From an uncultured Porphyromonadaceae bacterium (GTDB lineage: Bacteria > Bacteroidota > Bacteroidia > Bacteroidales > Muribaculaceae), in NCBI GenBank assembly GCA_902470475.1, contig CABRGT010000031.1:1-21682 (forward strand): a stretch of DNA of 21,682 nt, in the 5' to 3' direction. Shown piece by piece: positions 6,643 through 15,105 of this stretch (position 1 is the first letter of the stretch; each line of letters starts with the position of its first letter). The notes beneath the pieces were generated by a model. It was not told the DNA's origin. It saw nothing but the letters and a program-made list of their open reading frames with translations, and ran no database searches. Position numbers and translations under genes: made by a program.

Positions 6643-7836
6643 TCAGAAGCCTATGCTCCGATAACGGTTGCTGCGGGTCAGAGCCAGATTGTAGCGGTAT
6701 TCGAGATCGAGATATGTCAGCCTCGACTGCCGAAACAGATTTATCTCGGTAATGTAATCGACCACAGTCATTTCGCCGCTATCGAAAGCCATCTTCAGCA
6801 GCTCCATGTAGCTGTTGTCGTCGATCAGACCGGCATATTGATCAAGTTCCTCCTTCAATTGCTCGGCAACGCAGTATTGTGTCTGACATTCGTTGATTGC
6901 AGCCGTCTCGTTGGCTGTATCCTCGATCATATCATAATCCACCCTGCTCCGGACAGCCTGAATGCGCTTCTTACGGCTGAACGAGGGGAGTGTGACAGAC
7001 ACTTTCAGACCATTGAAGTGGTTGTCATCCTCAAATGCATGTACATAACCGACTGAGAACGAAGGCAACGCCGACATATTCGCTACTTTCAACCGGTTTC
7101 TATAGGCCTCCAGACTTACTGTCTGATAGGGACTCCAGGCTTCGTCAAATTTTTCCGTCGGTTCTTCAAAAGGCTGCATGGGATATTCATCAAAGGCAAC
7201 ATCCCCCCGTTCAAATATCTCAGCAGTCACATTAAAGATACTGACACTTTCGTAGATATTGGTCACGTCGGTCAGCGCCATACGGTAATCGGCATGGGCG
7301 TTGACAGATGCAATCTGCGCCTTGCGCAGGTCGAGGATAGTAGCCTCGCCCATGTCGTAAGATGCTTTTGTTGCTGAAGCGATACTGTCGATATTATCCG
7401 CTATTTCTTTATACAGCTGACACCTGCGGTTTGCATTTATAATATCAATGATAATCAGTTTCAGTGTCAGCGCGCGGTCATAGGCATAAAGGGTAAGCAG
7501 GGCTTCCGACCTGCTGCGCTCCAGACCAGCCTGACGCGAACGGCTGCGATAGAGCCATGGCCACTCGATTTCCTGCGTCACAGACGCTGACCAGCGGTTC
7601 TGGTCAGCGCCCCAAAGGTGCTCGAACTCCACTTCCGGGCTCGCCGCCATATTCTCTGCCTGGGCTTCGCTATGCTCTGCCTCAATGGCACACAAACGAC
7701 TGCGGACAGTAGGATCATAAGACAGTATTTCAGATATCACATCGTTGAGATGCGCCTGCGGAGTCACTGCTGAATCCTGCGCGGCTGCAATAGCCGGAAC
7801 AGCCAACAGGAATGCCGCCAATATTTTGCGTGTCAT
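6643..7836 (-). CDS. TolC-family outer-membrane efflux channel of the metal RND system
   Basis: This is the outer-membrane factor that completes the tripartite exporter with the pump and adaptor encoded just upstream. The 397 residues begin with a Sec signal peptide (MTRKILAAFLLAVPAIAAAQ, cleavage near 19-20). The rest is rich in long heptad-like alpha-helical segments with Ala, Glu, Arg and Leu, typical of the periplasmic coiled coils of TolC/CusC/CzcC proteins, repeated in two halves (about 30-200 and 220-397). It lacks a lipobox and is at the short end for the family. The ATG at 7836 overlaps the pump stop codon (TGA at 7835-7833), so the two are translationally coupled. The membership is clear; a gene symbol such as cusC or czcC would over-state the metal specificity. 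Confidence 0.88.
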   Translation of the reverse strand: MTRKILAAFLLAVPAIAAAQDSAVTPQAHLNDVISEILSYDPTVRSRLCAIEAEHSEAQAENMAASPEVEFEHLWGADQNRWSASVTQEIEWPWLYRSRSRQAGLERSRSEALLTLYAYDRALTLKLIIIDIINANRRCQLYKEIADNIDSIASATKASYDMGEATILDLRKAQIASVNAHADYRMALTDVTNIYESVSIFNVTAEIFERGDVAFDEYPMQPFEEPTEKFDEAWSPYQTVSLEAYRNRLKVANMSALPSFSVGYVHAFEDDNHFNGLKVSVTLPSFSRKKRIQAVRSRVDYDMIEDTANETAAINECQTQYCVAEQLKEELDQYAGLIDDNSYMELLKMAFDSGEMTVVDYITEINLFRQSRLTYLDLEYRYNLALTRSNRYRSIGF

Positions 7837-10800
7837 TTCTTCTCCTTTCTGTTAATGAGGCGGTAGACCGCCGGAATTACAAATACGTTGAGTACAGTCG
7901 AAGTGACGAGTCCGCCGAGAATCACCGTAGCGAGCGGCGACTGAATCTCGTTGCCCGTCTTGTCGCCGTTGATCGCAAGCGGAATAAGCGCGAGCGCCGA
8001 AGTAAGCGCCGTCATCACGATAGGCAGCAGACGGTCGCCCGAGCCATGCATCACACGCTGATCGAGGCTTTCGCCTTCAGCCTTGAGTGAATTATAGCGG
8101 CTGATAAGCAGCATGCCGTTGCGCGTGGTGATACCGAGCAGCGATATAAAGCCGATGATGGCCGGGATGTTGAGCTCGCCGCCGGTAAATACGAGAATGA
8201 AGACGGCGCCGATAAGAGCCAGCGGAATGTTGAGCAGAATCACAAACGATTCTGTCCAGTTCTTGAACTGGCCGTAAAGCAGCATCAGCACCACAAGCAG
8301 AGCACACAGCGACGTAAGCAGCAGTGTGCGCGAAGCCTCGGCCTCGCTCTCGAACTGGCCGCCGTAGGTGATGTAGTAGTTGGGCGGAAGCTGCAGTCTG
8401 TCGTCGACGCGATGACGGATGTCCTCGACCACGCCGCGCAGGTCACGGCCGTCGACATTGGCCGAGATTACCAGGCGACGCTTGACATTTTCTCTGTTGA
8501 TGGTGTTCGGGCCGGCCTTGGACGATATCTCAGCCACTGCCGACAAGGGTACCATACCGGCCGGAGTGTCGATCATGATATCGCCGATGGCATCAAGCGT
8601 CGACCGCGCAGACGGGTTCGCAATAAGGACAATGTCATAGGGCAATCCGTCCTCATATACCTGCGATACGCGTGTGCCAGAGATTGTTGTGGATATGGCG
8701 CGGCTGAACTGCCCCATGGTGATACCATATCGGGCAAGAAGTTCCCGCCGCGGCTTGATCACCAGTTCGGGACGTTCGACCTGCTGCTCGATGGTGACGT
8801 CTACCAGTCCGGGAACATCCTTCACGGCCTCTTTCAACTCCGTACCGAGGCGGTAAAGCTTCGAAAGGTCGTCGCCAAAGATCTTGATGGCGATATTGGC
8901 TTCGGTACCCGACAGCATGGCGTCGATACGGTGCGAGATAGGCTGTCCGATCTCTACGTTGACGCCGGGGAGTTCGGTCAGACGCGAACGTATCTCGCGG
9001 ACCATCTCGTTACGGGTGCGGTCCTTAAGTTCATAAGGCACGTCGAGTTCGCTGACGTTCGAACCGAACGAATGCTCGGCCAGTTCGGCACGACCCGTCT
9101 TGCGCGACACAGTCTTGACCTCCGGAACCGACATGACGATCTCCTCGGCAATACGGCCAATCTTATCGCTTTCCTCGAGCGACACACCGGGCAACGTGGC
9201 GATGTTGACCGTCAGCGACCCTTCGTTGAACATAGGCAGGAACGAACGTCCGAGCGTGAAGAACAGGCCGACGGCTACAGCGAACAGCACGCCGACCGCG
9301 ATCAGCACGGCTCGCGTATGGCGCAGTGTCCAGCCAAGGGCCGCCAGATATGCCTTGCGCAGATGGCGTGTGGCCCAGGGATCGCGGCTGAGTTCGCCAT
9401 CCTCCTTTCTGTCTGAAGTCAGAAGATATGAGCACAGCACGGGAGTCAGCGTCAGGGCCACCACAGTCGAGGCGACCAGCGCCACAATGAACGCGACTCC
9501 TAACGGAATGAGCAGGCGCCCTTCCATGCCGCTGAGGAAGAAGAGCGGCATGAAGCTCGCTATGATGATCAGCGACGAATTGAAGATCGGCATGCGCACC
9601 TCGGCCGATGCCTCGTAGATGACCTTGAGCACCGGACGACGCTCGCCACGCGGCAGGCGCCTGTTCTCACGCAGCCGTTTGTAGACATTCTCGACGTCGA
9701 CAATGGCGTCGTCGACCAGCGAGCCTATGGCAATGGCAATGCCGCCGAGACTCATCGTGTTGATCGTGTAGCCCATGAAATGCAGGATCAGCACGGTGAT
9801 CAGTATCGACAGCGGAAGCGCCACGACCGACACTACCGTAGTGCGGACATTCATCAGGAAGAAGAACAGCACGATGATCACGAACAGAGCACCTTCGAGC
9901 AGCGCTTCCTGAAGATTGGATATCGCATTGCCTATAAATTCGCTCTGCTTGAAAATGTCGGTGGCGATGACCACGTCGGCCGGCAGAGTCGACTTGATGT
10001 CGGCAAGACGTGCCTCGATCTTTTCGGTAAGGTTGATCGTTCCGACATTAGGCTGCTTGGTGACAGTGACCAGTACCGACGGACGTGCGTTGACCGATGC
10101 CACACCGAGACGCGGGAGCGCGCCGCTGATCACCACATCGGCCACGTCGGCCACTGTGACAATGCCACGTTCGTCGGTACGCACGACGGCGCTGCCGAGT
10201 TCGTCGACCGAGTTGGTGTTGATCTCGCCTTTCACCAGATATTCATTGCCGTAATCGTAAATGATGCCGCCGCGGGCGTTGTCGTTCATACCGTCGACAG
10301 CCTGGGTGAGTTCGTCGAGGCTGACCTCGTAGGCCTTCATGCGCACGGGATCAAAGCGGATCTGGAACTCGCGGGCGTCGCCGCCCATTACCGACACCTG
10401 CGCCACACCGCCCATAGCAAGAAGCTGGGGCGCGATGACGCGGTCGGCTATCGTGCGCAGATCGAGCATCGAAGTCGAATCGGCAGTCAGACCGATGATC
10501 ATCATCTCGCCGAGGATCGACGACTGGGGGCCCATCACGGGTTCGGCGACGTTTGACGGCAGCTCGACCAGCGCGAGGCGTTCGGCCACGGTCTGGCGCG
10601 CTATGTATATATCTGTGGACCAGTCGAACTCTACATTGACTACGGAAAAGCCTGTCGACGATGCCGACCGCACGCGACGTACGCCTGTGGCGCCGTTCAT
10701 GGCTGTCTCGACGGGGAATGTGACGATGGTCTCGACTTCCTCAGGCGCCATTCCTGGCGCCTCAGTCATGATGGTCACGGTAGGTGCGTTCAGATCAGGA

Positions 10801-10916
10801 AAAATATCCACCTCGGTCCTGACAAGCACTATGCAGCCTGCCACAAGTATGATGGCTGAAAGGATCACCACGCTGAGGCGGTTGATCAGCGACCAGTGTA
10901 TGATCTTGTTAAGCAT
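7833..10916 (-). CDS. Heavy-metal efflux RND pump (CusA/CzcA family)
   Basis: This inner-membrane proton antiporter subunit exports metal ions through a tripartite complex. The 1027 residues show the family layout: first helix at about 10-32, a large periplasmic loop (DIFPDLNAPTVTIMTEAPG), helices 2-6 from about 340, a second large loop, and helices 8-12 at the C-terminus. The helix-4 motif GGIAIAIGSLVDDAIVDVEN (391-410) carries the proton-relay Asp402 and Glu409 of the heavy-metal branch. It lacks the extra upstream Asp of the CzcA (Zn/Co/Cd) type and looks closer to the CusA-like or unassigned groups, so the metal (Cu/Ag or divalent) is uncertain. It follows the adaptor by 11 bases and overlaps the channel gene by 4. 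Full length, no damage seen. Confidence 0.93.
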   Translation of the reverse strand: MLNKIIHWSLINRLSVVILSAIILVAGCIVLVRTEVDIFPDLNAPTVTIMTEAPGMAPEEVETIVTFPVETAMNGATGVRRVRSASSTGFSVVNVEFDWSTDIYIARQTVAERLALVELPSNVAEPVMGPQSSILGEMMIIGLTADSTSMLDLRTIADRVIAPQLLAMGGVAQVSVMGGDAREFQIRFDPVRMKAYEVSLDELTQAVDGMNDNARGGIIYDYGNEYLVKGEINTNSVDELGSAVVRTDERGIVTVADVADVVISGALPRLGVASVNARPSVLVTVTKQPNVGTINLTEKIEARLADIKSTLPADVVIATDIFKQSEFIGNAISNLQEALLEGALFVIIVLFFFLMNVRTTVVSVVALPLSILITVLILHFMGYTINTMSLGGIAIAIGSLVDDAIVDVENVYKRLRENRRLPRGERRPVLKVIYEASAEVRMPIFNSSLIIIASFMPLFFLSGMEGRLLIPLGVAFIVALVASTVVALTLTPVLCSYLLTSDRKEDGELSRDPWATRHLRKAYLAALGWTLRHTRAVLIAVGVLFAVAVGLFFTLGRSFLPMFNEGSLTVNIATLPGVSLEESDKIGRIAEEIVMSVPEVKTVSRKTGRAELAEHSFGSNVSELDVPYELKDRTRNEMVREIRSRLTELPGVNVEIGQPISHRIDAMLSGTEANIAIKIFGDDLSKLYRLGTELKEAVKDVPGLVDVTIEQQVERPELVIKPRRELLARYGITMGQFSRAISTTISGTRVSQVYEDGLPYDIVLIANPSARSTLDAIGDIMIDTPAGMVPLSAVAEISSKAGPNTINRENVKRRLVISANVDGRDLRGVVEDIRHRVDDRLQLPPNYYITYGGQFESEAEASRTLLLTSLCALLVVLMLLYGQFKNWTESFVILLNIPLALIGAVFILVFTGGELNIPAIIGFISLLGITTRNGMLLISRYNSLKAEGESLDQRVMHGSGDRLLPIVMTALTSALALIPLAINGDKTGNEIQSPLATVILGGLVTSTVLNVFVIPAVYRLINRKEKK

Positions 10917-10927
10917 GTCCGGAATGT

Positions 10928-12136
10928 TTAGTGGCTATGTGAATGTCCTGCGGGAATTGCGCCGGAGGCACCGGCAAGGCGCACGGCCGTCACACCGGAA
11001 TATACGACATTGTCGCCCGGTTCGAGTCCGCTTAGAATGACGACACTGCTGCCGTCGCTATCACCGACAGTCACGGGAACGCGGCGGTAGCAGTCCTCGT
11101 CGAGCCGCACGAATACGCAATACTCGCCCTGCTGCTCATAGAGAGCGGTGATAGGAACGGTAAGCTGCTCGAGTACGGCACCGTTGCCACGCAGATATAC
11201 GGTCACTGCCGTTCCCGGCACAAGCTGCGTCCGGGCGGGCATGCTGAACACCACCGGAACATAGCCCCGCGTACCTCCGGCAGCCGAAGTGTTGAGCCGG
11301 CGTCCTCCCGTCTCGCTGACAAGGAAACTCAGACCTGTGGCCGGGTCCACTACACGGGCGTCGGTAACACCTGCGACTCTCGACGCATACCGTGCAGGGA
11401 CGTCGGCCGTAAGAGTCATCGCATCGGATCTGGCTACCGAAGCTATGGGCTGACCTGCCTCGACATACTGGCCGGACGCCACATCAAGGGCAGTGATCAT
11501 TCCTGATATCGGAGAGGTGGCCGTGCCCGAGGCCGCGGAAGAGCTGTAAGCCGCTTTCGCGCGGTCATATGCAGCCTTGGCGTTGTCGAGCTGCGTCCTG
11601 GTCACCATCCGTTTGTCATACAGACTCCTGTAGCGCTCGTACTGCTCGCGGGCCGACTCAAGTTCGGCGCTCGCTACCTGATCGTAGTTGGCTCCGCTCA
11701 CGGATCCGCCCCTGACGGACGCGACCGCCGCTCCGGCACGGACTTCCGAGCCTACATTTATCCCGCGGGCAAACATCACTGTGCCGGCGGTAGGTGCGGT
11801 AACCACAGCCGCCCCGTCAGCTGCAAGAGCGACAGTTCCGCTTACTTTTATGCTTCCGGCGAAAGGGGCGAGCGTAGCCTCTGTGACGGCGACACCGAAA
11901 CGCTCAGCCTGCGCCGGCTCGAGCACAATGACATCGCCACCGTGCTCCTCTGCTTCTTCATCGTGATGATGACCGTCATGGTCTTCGTGTTCGTTATGGC
12001 CGTCGTGATCGTGACCGGCATGTTCCTCGCCATGATGATGGTGATGGGCGAGTTCTGAATTATCATTGCCACGGCATGAGCCGAGAGCCATTGAAGCTGC
12101 CGCCACAGCGAGCGCCAGCAAATAAGTTTTTTTCAT
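10928..12136 (-). CDS. Periplasmic adaptor (membrane-fusion) lipoprotein with His-rich N-terminus
   Basis: The adaptor links the RND pump to the outer-membrane channel. Starting at ATG 12136 it has 402 residues; an upstream in-frame TTG at 12181 would put 15 residues before a perfectly placed signal, so I reject it. The N-terminus (MKKTYLLALAVAAASMALGS, then Cys21) is a lipoprotein signal with lipobox LGSC. Residues about 30-66 hold 15 His mixed with Asp/Glu (HHHHH, HAGHDHDGH, DGHHHDEE), and the C-terminus ends GHSHSH, both probable metal-binding tracts. Then follow the lipoyl/barrel-sandwich and alpha-hairpin segments (GTVMFARGINVGSEVRAGAA, then ASAELESAREQYERYRSLYD) and the beta-barrel domain. 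It is 38 bases downstream of the Cys/His-rich protein gene and 11 upstream of the pump gene. Confidence 0.92.
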   Translation of the reverse strand: MKKTYLLALAVAAASMALGSCRGNDNSELAHHHHHGEEHAGHDHDGHNEHEDHDGHHHDEEAEEHGGDVIVLEPAQAERFGVAVTEATLAPFAGSIKVSGTVALAADGAAVVTAPTAGTVMFARGINVGSEVRAGAAVASVRGGSVSGANYDQVASAELESAREQYERYRSLYDKRMVTRTQLDNAKAAYDRAKAAYSSSAASGTATSPISGMITALDVASGQYVEAGQPIASVARSDAMTLTADVPARYASRVAGVTDARVVDPATGLSFLVSETGGRRLNTSAAGGTRGYVPVVFSMPARTQLVPGTAVTVYLRGNGAVLEQLTVPITALYEQQGEYCVFVRLDEDCYRRVPVTVGDSDGSSVVILSGLEPGDNVVYSGVTAVRLAGASGAIPAGHSHSH

Positions 12137-12174
12137 GTATATTGTAATGATCGGTTGATAATCTTCGTCAGTTC

Positions 12175-12603
12175 TCAGCAAAGATTCTCAGCCGGAGGCG
12201 CACGCAGAGCCGCCGCTGACCTGTACCCGTCCGCGGCGCCACGTACCGGAGTGCCGCTGAACATCACCTGCGACGAAAGCGATATTTCCGCTAAAGAAAA
12301 ATCAGGAATGAAAGCATCACATACCAGCTGTACGCTGACCTGCACGACGCCCAGATAGTCGTGCTGCTGGCAGCAGAAACTGTCGAGATGCATTCCACAT
12401 TCCTCGGCGCAGTCGTGGCCGGGACACTGATGCCCGTGGCAGTCATGACCGTCGTGCGGATGCTGGCATGCACAGTCGTGGCACGCCACCGCAAGACACA
12501 TCGAGCCGTCGGCATCATGATGATGATGCTGAAGGACCATGCCGCAGAGCAACGCCACGGCAAGCGACACTGCCAGAGTGATTTTATGCCAGCTTTCTTT
12601 CAC
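12175..12603 (-). CDS. Small Cys/His-rich envelope protein at the head of the metal-efflux operon
   Basis: The 142-residue protein has one N-terminal hydrophobic segment (about 7-25, ITLAVSLAVALLCGMVL), which is either a signal peptide or a membrane anchor. Residues 26 to about 85 then hold 13 His and 10 Cys, starting HHHH and including CHDCACQHPHDGHDCHGHQC and a second GHDC. The tail (SLSSQVMFSGTPVRGAADGY to LRAPPAENLC) is unlike the rest. The start is GTG at 12603: no ATG lies between it and the in-frame stop upstream, and it is 4 bases past a TACATTTG box. It is the first gene of the efflux operon. I infer metal binding or delivery in the periplasm; I do not know a characterised homologue. 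Small proteins of this kind beside Bacteroidales efflux operons may be a DUF family, which I cannot confirm. Confidence 0.75.
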   Translation of the reverse strand: MKESWHKITLAVSLAVALLCGMVLQHHHHDADGSMCLAVACHDCACQHPHDGHDCHGHQCPGHDCAEECGMHLDSFCCQQHDYLGVVQVSVQLVCDAFIPDFSLAEISLSSQVMFSGTPVRGAADGYRSAAALRAPPAENLC

Positions 12604-12607
12604 ATTG

Positions 12608-12615
12608 CAAATGTA
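12608..12615 (-). promoter_or_regulatory. Possible -7 element of the metal-efflux operon
   Basis: On the minus strand TACATTTG (12615-12608) matches TAnnTTTG and lies 4 bases before the GTG start at 12603, which would give an almost leaderless transcript. No good TTTG is present 19-21 bases upstream, so a metal-responsive activator or another promoter may be involved. Confidence 0.4.
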
Positions 12616-12685
12616 ATAATAATTTTTCTTACATTAGCCATATCGGACCGATTTATGGCATAAAATAACTATTTGAAGCAAATTT

Positions 12686-12717
12686 TTTGACGACACGAAT
12701 GAAAAATGTTACCTTTG
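12686..12717 (+). promoter_or_regulatory. Promoter of the patatin-like gene
   Basis: TTTG (12686-12689), a 20-bp spacer and TACCTTTG (12710-12717) match the Bacteroidetes consensus. The expected transcription start is near 12722, about 54 bases before the ATG at 12776. Confidence 0.7.
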
Positions 12718-12743
12718 CCACGGTGAACAAAAGCCAAAAAGGA

Positions 12744-12760
12744 TTTGTTAAATTAACAAA
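12744..12760 (+). promoter_or_regulatory. 17-bp palindrome in the 5' UTR of the patatin-like gene
   Basis: TTTGTTAA (12744-12751), a central A and TTAACAAA (12753-12760) form a perfect dyad ending 15 bases before the ATG. It lies downstream of the predicted start site, where a bound repressor or an RNA hairpin could act. It is AT-rich, so chance is possible. Confidence 0.45.
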
Positions 12761-12775
12761 AGTCCAAGTCACATT

Positions 12776-15079
12776 ATGCGGCATTTGTCAATTTTATTCA
12801 TCACATTGCTGGCGGCGGCCCTTAAGGCCGTCGCCGGGTCCCCGGATCCAGGCCATCAGTCAGTCGGGCTGGTGCTGAGCGGAGGCGGTGCCAAAGGCAT
12901 CGCCCACATCGGCGTGATACAGGCTCTTGAAGACAACGACATTCCGATCGACTACATCACCGGCACTTCGATGGGCGCCATCGTGGGCGGTCTTTACGCC
13001 GCCGGATACACCACAGATGAAATGCTTGAATTGCTGCTGAGCGACGGCTTCAGATATTGGTCCACGGGCCGCATCGATCCTGCCCTGACTTTCTTTTTCA
13101 ACCGCGAGGAGGCTTCGCCTACGATGTTCTCCGTGCCGCTTTCTTCGCGGGGGAGCGGAGCCGATTCAGTGCCGCAGTCGATCATATCGGGGCTTCCGAT
13201 GAGTTTCGCGTTCATGGACCTGTTTTCGGCGTATACCGCACAGTGCGGCGGCGACTTCGATCGTCTGTTCGTACCCTACCGCTGCGTAGCCTCGAATGTC
13301 GACGCCAAACACAAACGCGTGTTCCGCGGCGGAAGCCTCGGCGACGCCGTCCGGGCATCGATGACATTCCCGATCATCTTCCAGCCGATCGCCATTGATG
13401 ACACTCTCTACTACGACGGCGGCATATACGACAACTTTCCGGTCGGAGTGATGCGCGACGAATTCGCGCCATCGATAATGATAGGCGTCAACGTAGGCTC
13501 GTCGGACAAGGGCCCGCAGACATCGCTTATGGACCAGCTTGACAAGCTTGTGATCCAGGGCCATGTGGAGCCGTTGCCCGAAGATGAAGGCATATATATG
13601 CGCATCGACCTTGACCGCTTCTCTCTGCTTGATTTTCCGCGTGCGCGCGAGATCTACCGGATAGGCTACGAACATGCCATGTCGATGATGGATACGATAA
13701 AAGCCCGCATACATACGCGCACTCCGGCCGACGTCCGCATCCTTCGCCGCGACGTGTTCAAGTCGCAGTCGCCCTACGTCCGCTTCGACCGGGTGAATGT
13801 CACCGGCGGCTCACCGCGTCAGAACGAATATCTGAAATATCTCTTCCGCCCGTCGGCCGACAGCGACACTATCGGCATCAGCCGCGCGCGCGATGCCTTC
13901 TATCGCACAATTTCCTCGGGCAAAATCAGCAATCTGTATCCGCAGGCGGTCTACAACGACACAACAGGGCTGTTCACGCTTGACCTGAAAGCGGCTGTGA
14001 AAGGCCGGCTGAAAGGATCGGTCGGAGGTTACATCACATCATCGACCAGCAGCTATCTGTATATCAGCGCCGGGTATTCGTCATTGAGCTTCAGCAGCCT
14101 CGATGCGTCGCTCAGCGGCTGGATCGGACAGACATCGATGGCCGGACGCTTCGACGGGCGCATATTTCTGCACACACCGCTGCCGTCGGCCATCGCCATG
14201 CAGGCGGTAGTGTCGCGCAGCAAGTTCTACGAGAACGACCACGCCTTCTACAGCGACAAATATCCGACCTTCCTGCTCAGCCGCGAATATTACGGACGCC
14301 TGCTGTGGAGCATGGCCGCAGGCCGCAGCGGCAAGATCGACTTAGGAGCCGGCTATGGATCGGTACATGATTCATATTACCGCGACAACACTCTCGAAAG
14401 CTATAATATGGGGCGTCTGCGATCGCGGTCAAGACTGTGGCAGGCGATGGCCAGATATTCGTCATCGACCCTCGACGAAGTGTCGTTTCCGCGCTCGGGA
14501 CGGCAGATAACCCTCACCGCCATGGGGCTGACAGGAACAGCGAAAACCGATATCAGCGACCGCCCGGCCGATATGGCCGTCACGCATCCGAAATGGGTGC
14601 AGGCCGAACTGTCGGCGCGCTTCTTTCCGGCACTTGCCAAGGCATTCAGCCTCGGCATAGAGACCGACATAATGTTGTCGACAAAAAAACTGCTGCCGAC
14701 CTACAGCGCCACGATCGCATCGGCTCCGGCTTTCTGCCCCACCCCGTCGAGCAACAACGCGTTCCGTGCCTCGTTCCGCGCAAACAGCTTCGTTTCGGCC
14801 GGTCTGACCCCGATCTACAATATCAATTCCAACCTCAGCGCCCGCATCGGAGGATATTGCTTCATACCTGTCCGCGAAATTGAAGAGGCTTCCGACCGCA
14901 CCGCCCGCTACGGCCGGTGGATCGGTCACCCGGAAGTCTTCTGCGAGGCAGCTGTCGCCTATCACTTTCCGTTCGGCACCCTGGCGGGATATCTCAACTA
15001 CGCCACCGCCGAGGGTAGCAAATGGAATGTCGGCCTTTCGTTCGGCATCTTCATTCTGCCACCCAAGTTCCTCAGATAA
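12776..15079 (+). CDS. Patatin-like phospholipase with C-terminal outer-membrane barrel
   Basis: The predicted role is lipid acyl hydrolysis at the cell surface or in the periplasm. The 767-residue protein has a signal peptide (MRHLSILFITLLAAALKAVA, about 1-20). A patatin domain follows at about 28-320, with oxyanion loop SGGGAKG (35-41), nucleophile Ser65 in GTSMG and catalytic Asp214 in DGG. A linker around 335-420 (VRFDRVNVTGGSPRQNEYLK) resembles a POTRA module. The last 350 or so residues are rich in alternating aromatic/polar strands (YLYISAGYSSLSF, WNVGLSFGIF), as in a BamA/ShlB-type beta-barrel. This layout is that of type Vd (PlpD/FplA-like) proteins, though many Bacteroidetes homologues are only called 'patatin-like'. 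proC begins 26 bases after its stop, so they are probably co-transcribed. Confidence 0.9.
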   Translation: MRHLSILFITLLAAALKAVAGSPDPGHQSVGLVLSGGGAKGIAHIGVIQALEDNDIPIDYITGTSMGAIVGGLYAAGYTTDEMLELLLSDGFRYWSTGRIDPALTFFFNREEASPTMFSVPLSSRGSGADSVPQSIISGLPMSFAFMDLFSAYTAQCGGDFDRLFVPYRCVASNVDAKHKRVFRGGSLGDAVRASMTFPIIFQPIAIDDTLYYDGGIYDNFPVGVMRDEFAPSIMIGVNVGSSDKGPQTSLMDQLDKLVIQGHVEPLPEDEGIYMRIDLDRFSLLDFPRAREIYRIGYEHAMSMMDTIKARIHTRTPADVRILRRDVFKSQSPYVRFDRVNVTGGSPRQNEYLKYLFRPSADSDTIGISRARDAFYRTISSGKISNLYPQAVYNDTTGLFTLDLKAAVKGRLKGSVGGYITSSTSSYLYISAGYSSLSFSSLDASLSGWIGQTSMAGRFDGRIFLHTPLPSAIAMQAVVSRSKFYENDHAFYSDKYPTFLLSREYYGRLLWSMAAGRSGKIDLGAGYGSVHDSYYRDNTLESYNMGRLRSRSRLWQAMARYSSSTLDEVSFPRSGRQITLTAMGLTGTAKTDISDRPADMAVTHPKWVQAELSARFFPALAKAFSLGIETDIMLSTKKLLPTYSATIASAPAFCPTPSSNNAFRASFRANSFVSAGLTPIYNINSNLSARIGGYCFIPVREIEEASDRTARYGRWIGHPEVFCEAAVAYHFPFGTLAGYLNYATAEGSKWNVGLSFGIFILPPKFLR

Positions 15080-15105
15080 ATTTTCCAGACAAACCAATCA
15101 GCATC

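Noticed and set aside
8412..9416. 334-codon plus-strand open frame opposite the RND pump gene
   Set aside because: Antisense shadow of a full-length conserved pump; no start context or domain.
10928..12181. Longer adaptor protein from an upstream TTG at 12181
   Set aside because: It would place 15 polar residues ahead of a well-formed lipoprotein signal starting at ATG 12136 and overlap the preceding gene.
12361..12663. 100-codon plus-strand open frame opposite the Cys/His-rich gene
   Set aside because: Antisense shadow; the His/Cys pattern on the minus strand and its operon position are far more convincing.
15022..15105. N-terminal extension of proC
   Set aside because: It overlaps the phospholipase coding end, and the Rossmann motif sits correctly right after the ATG at 15106.
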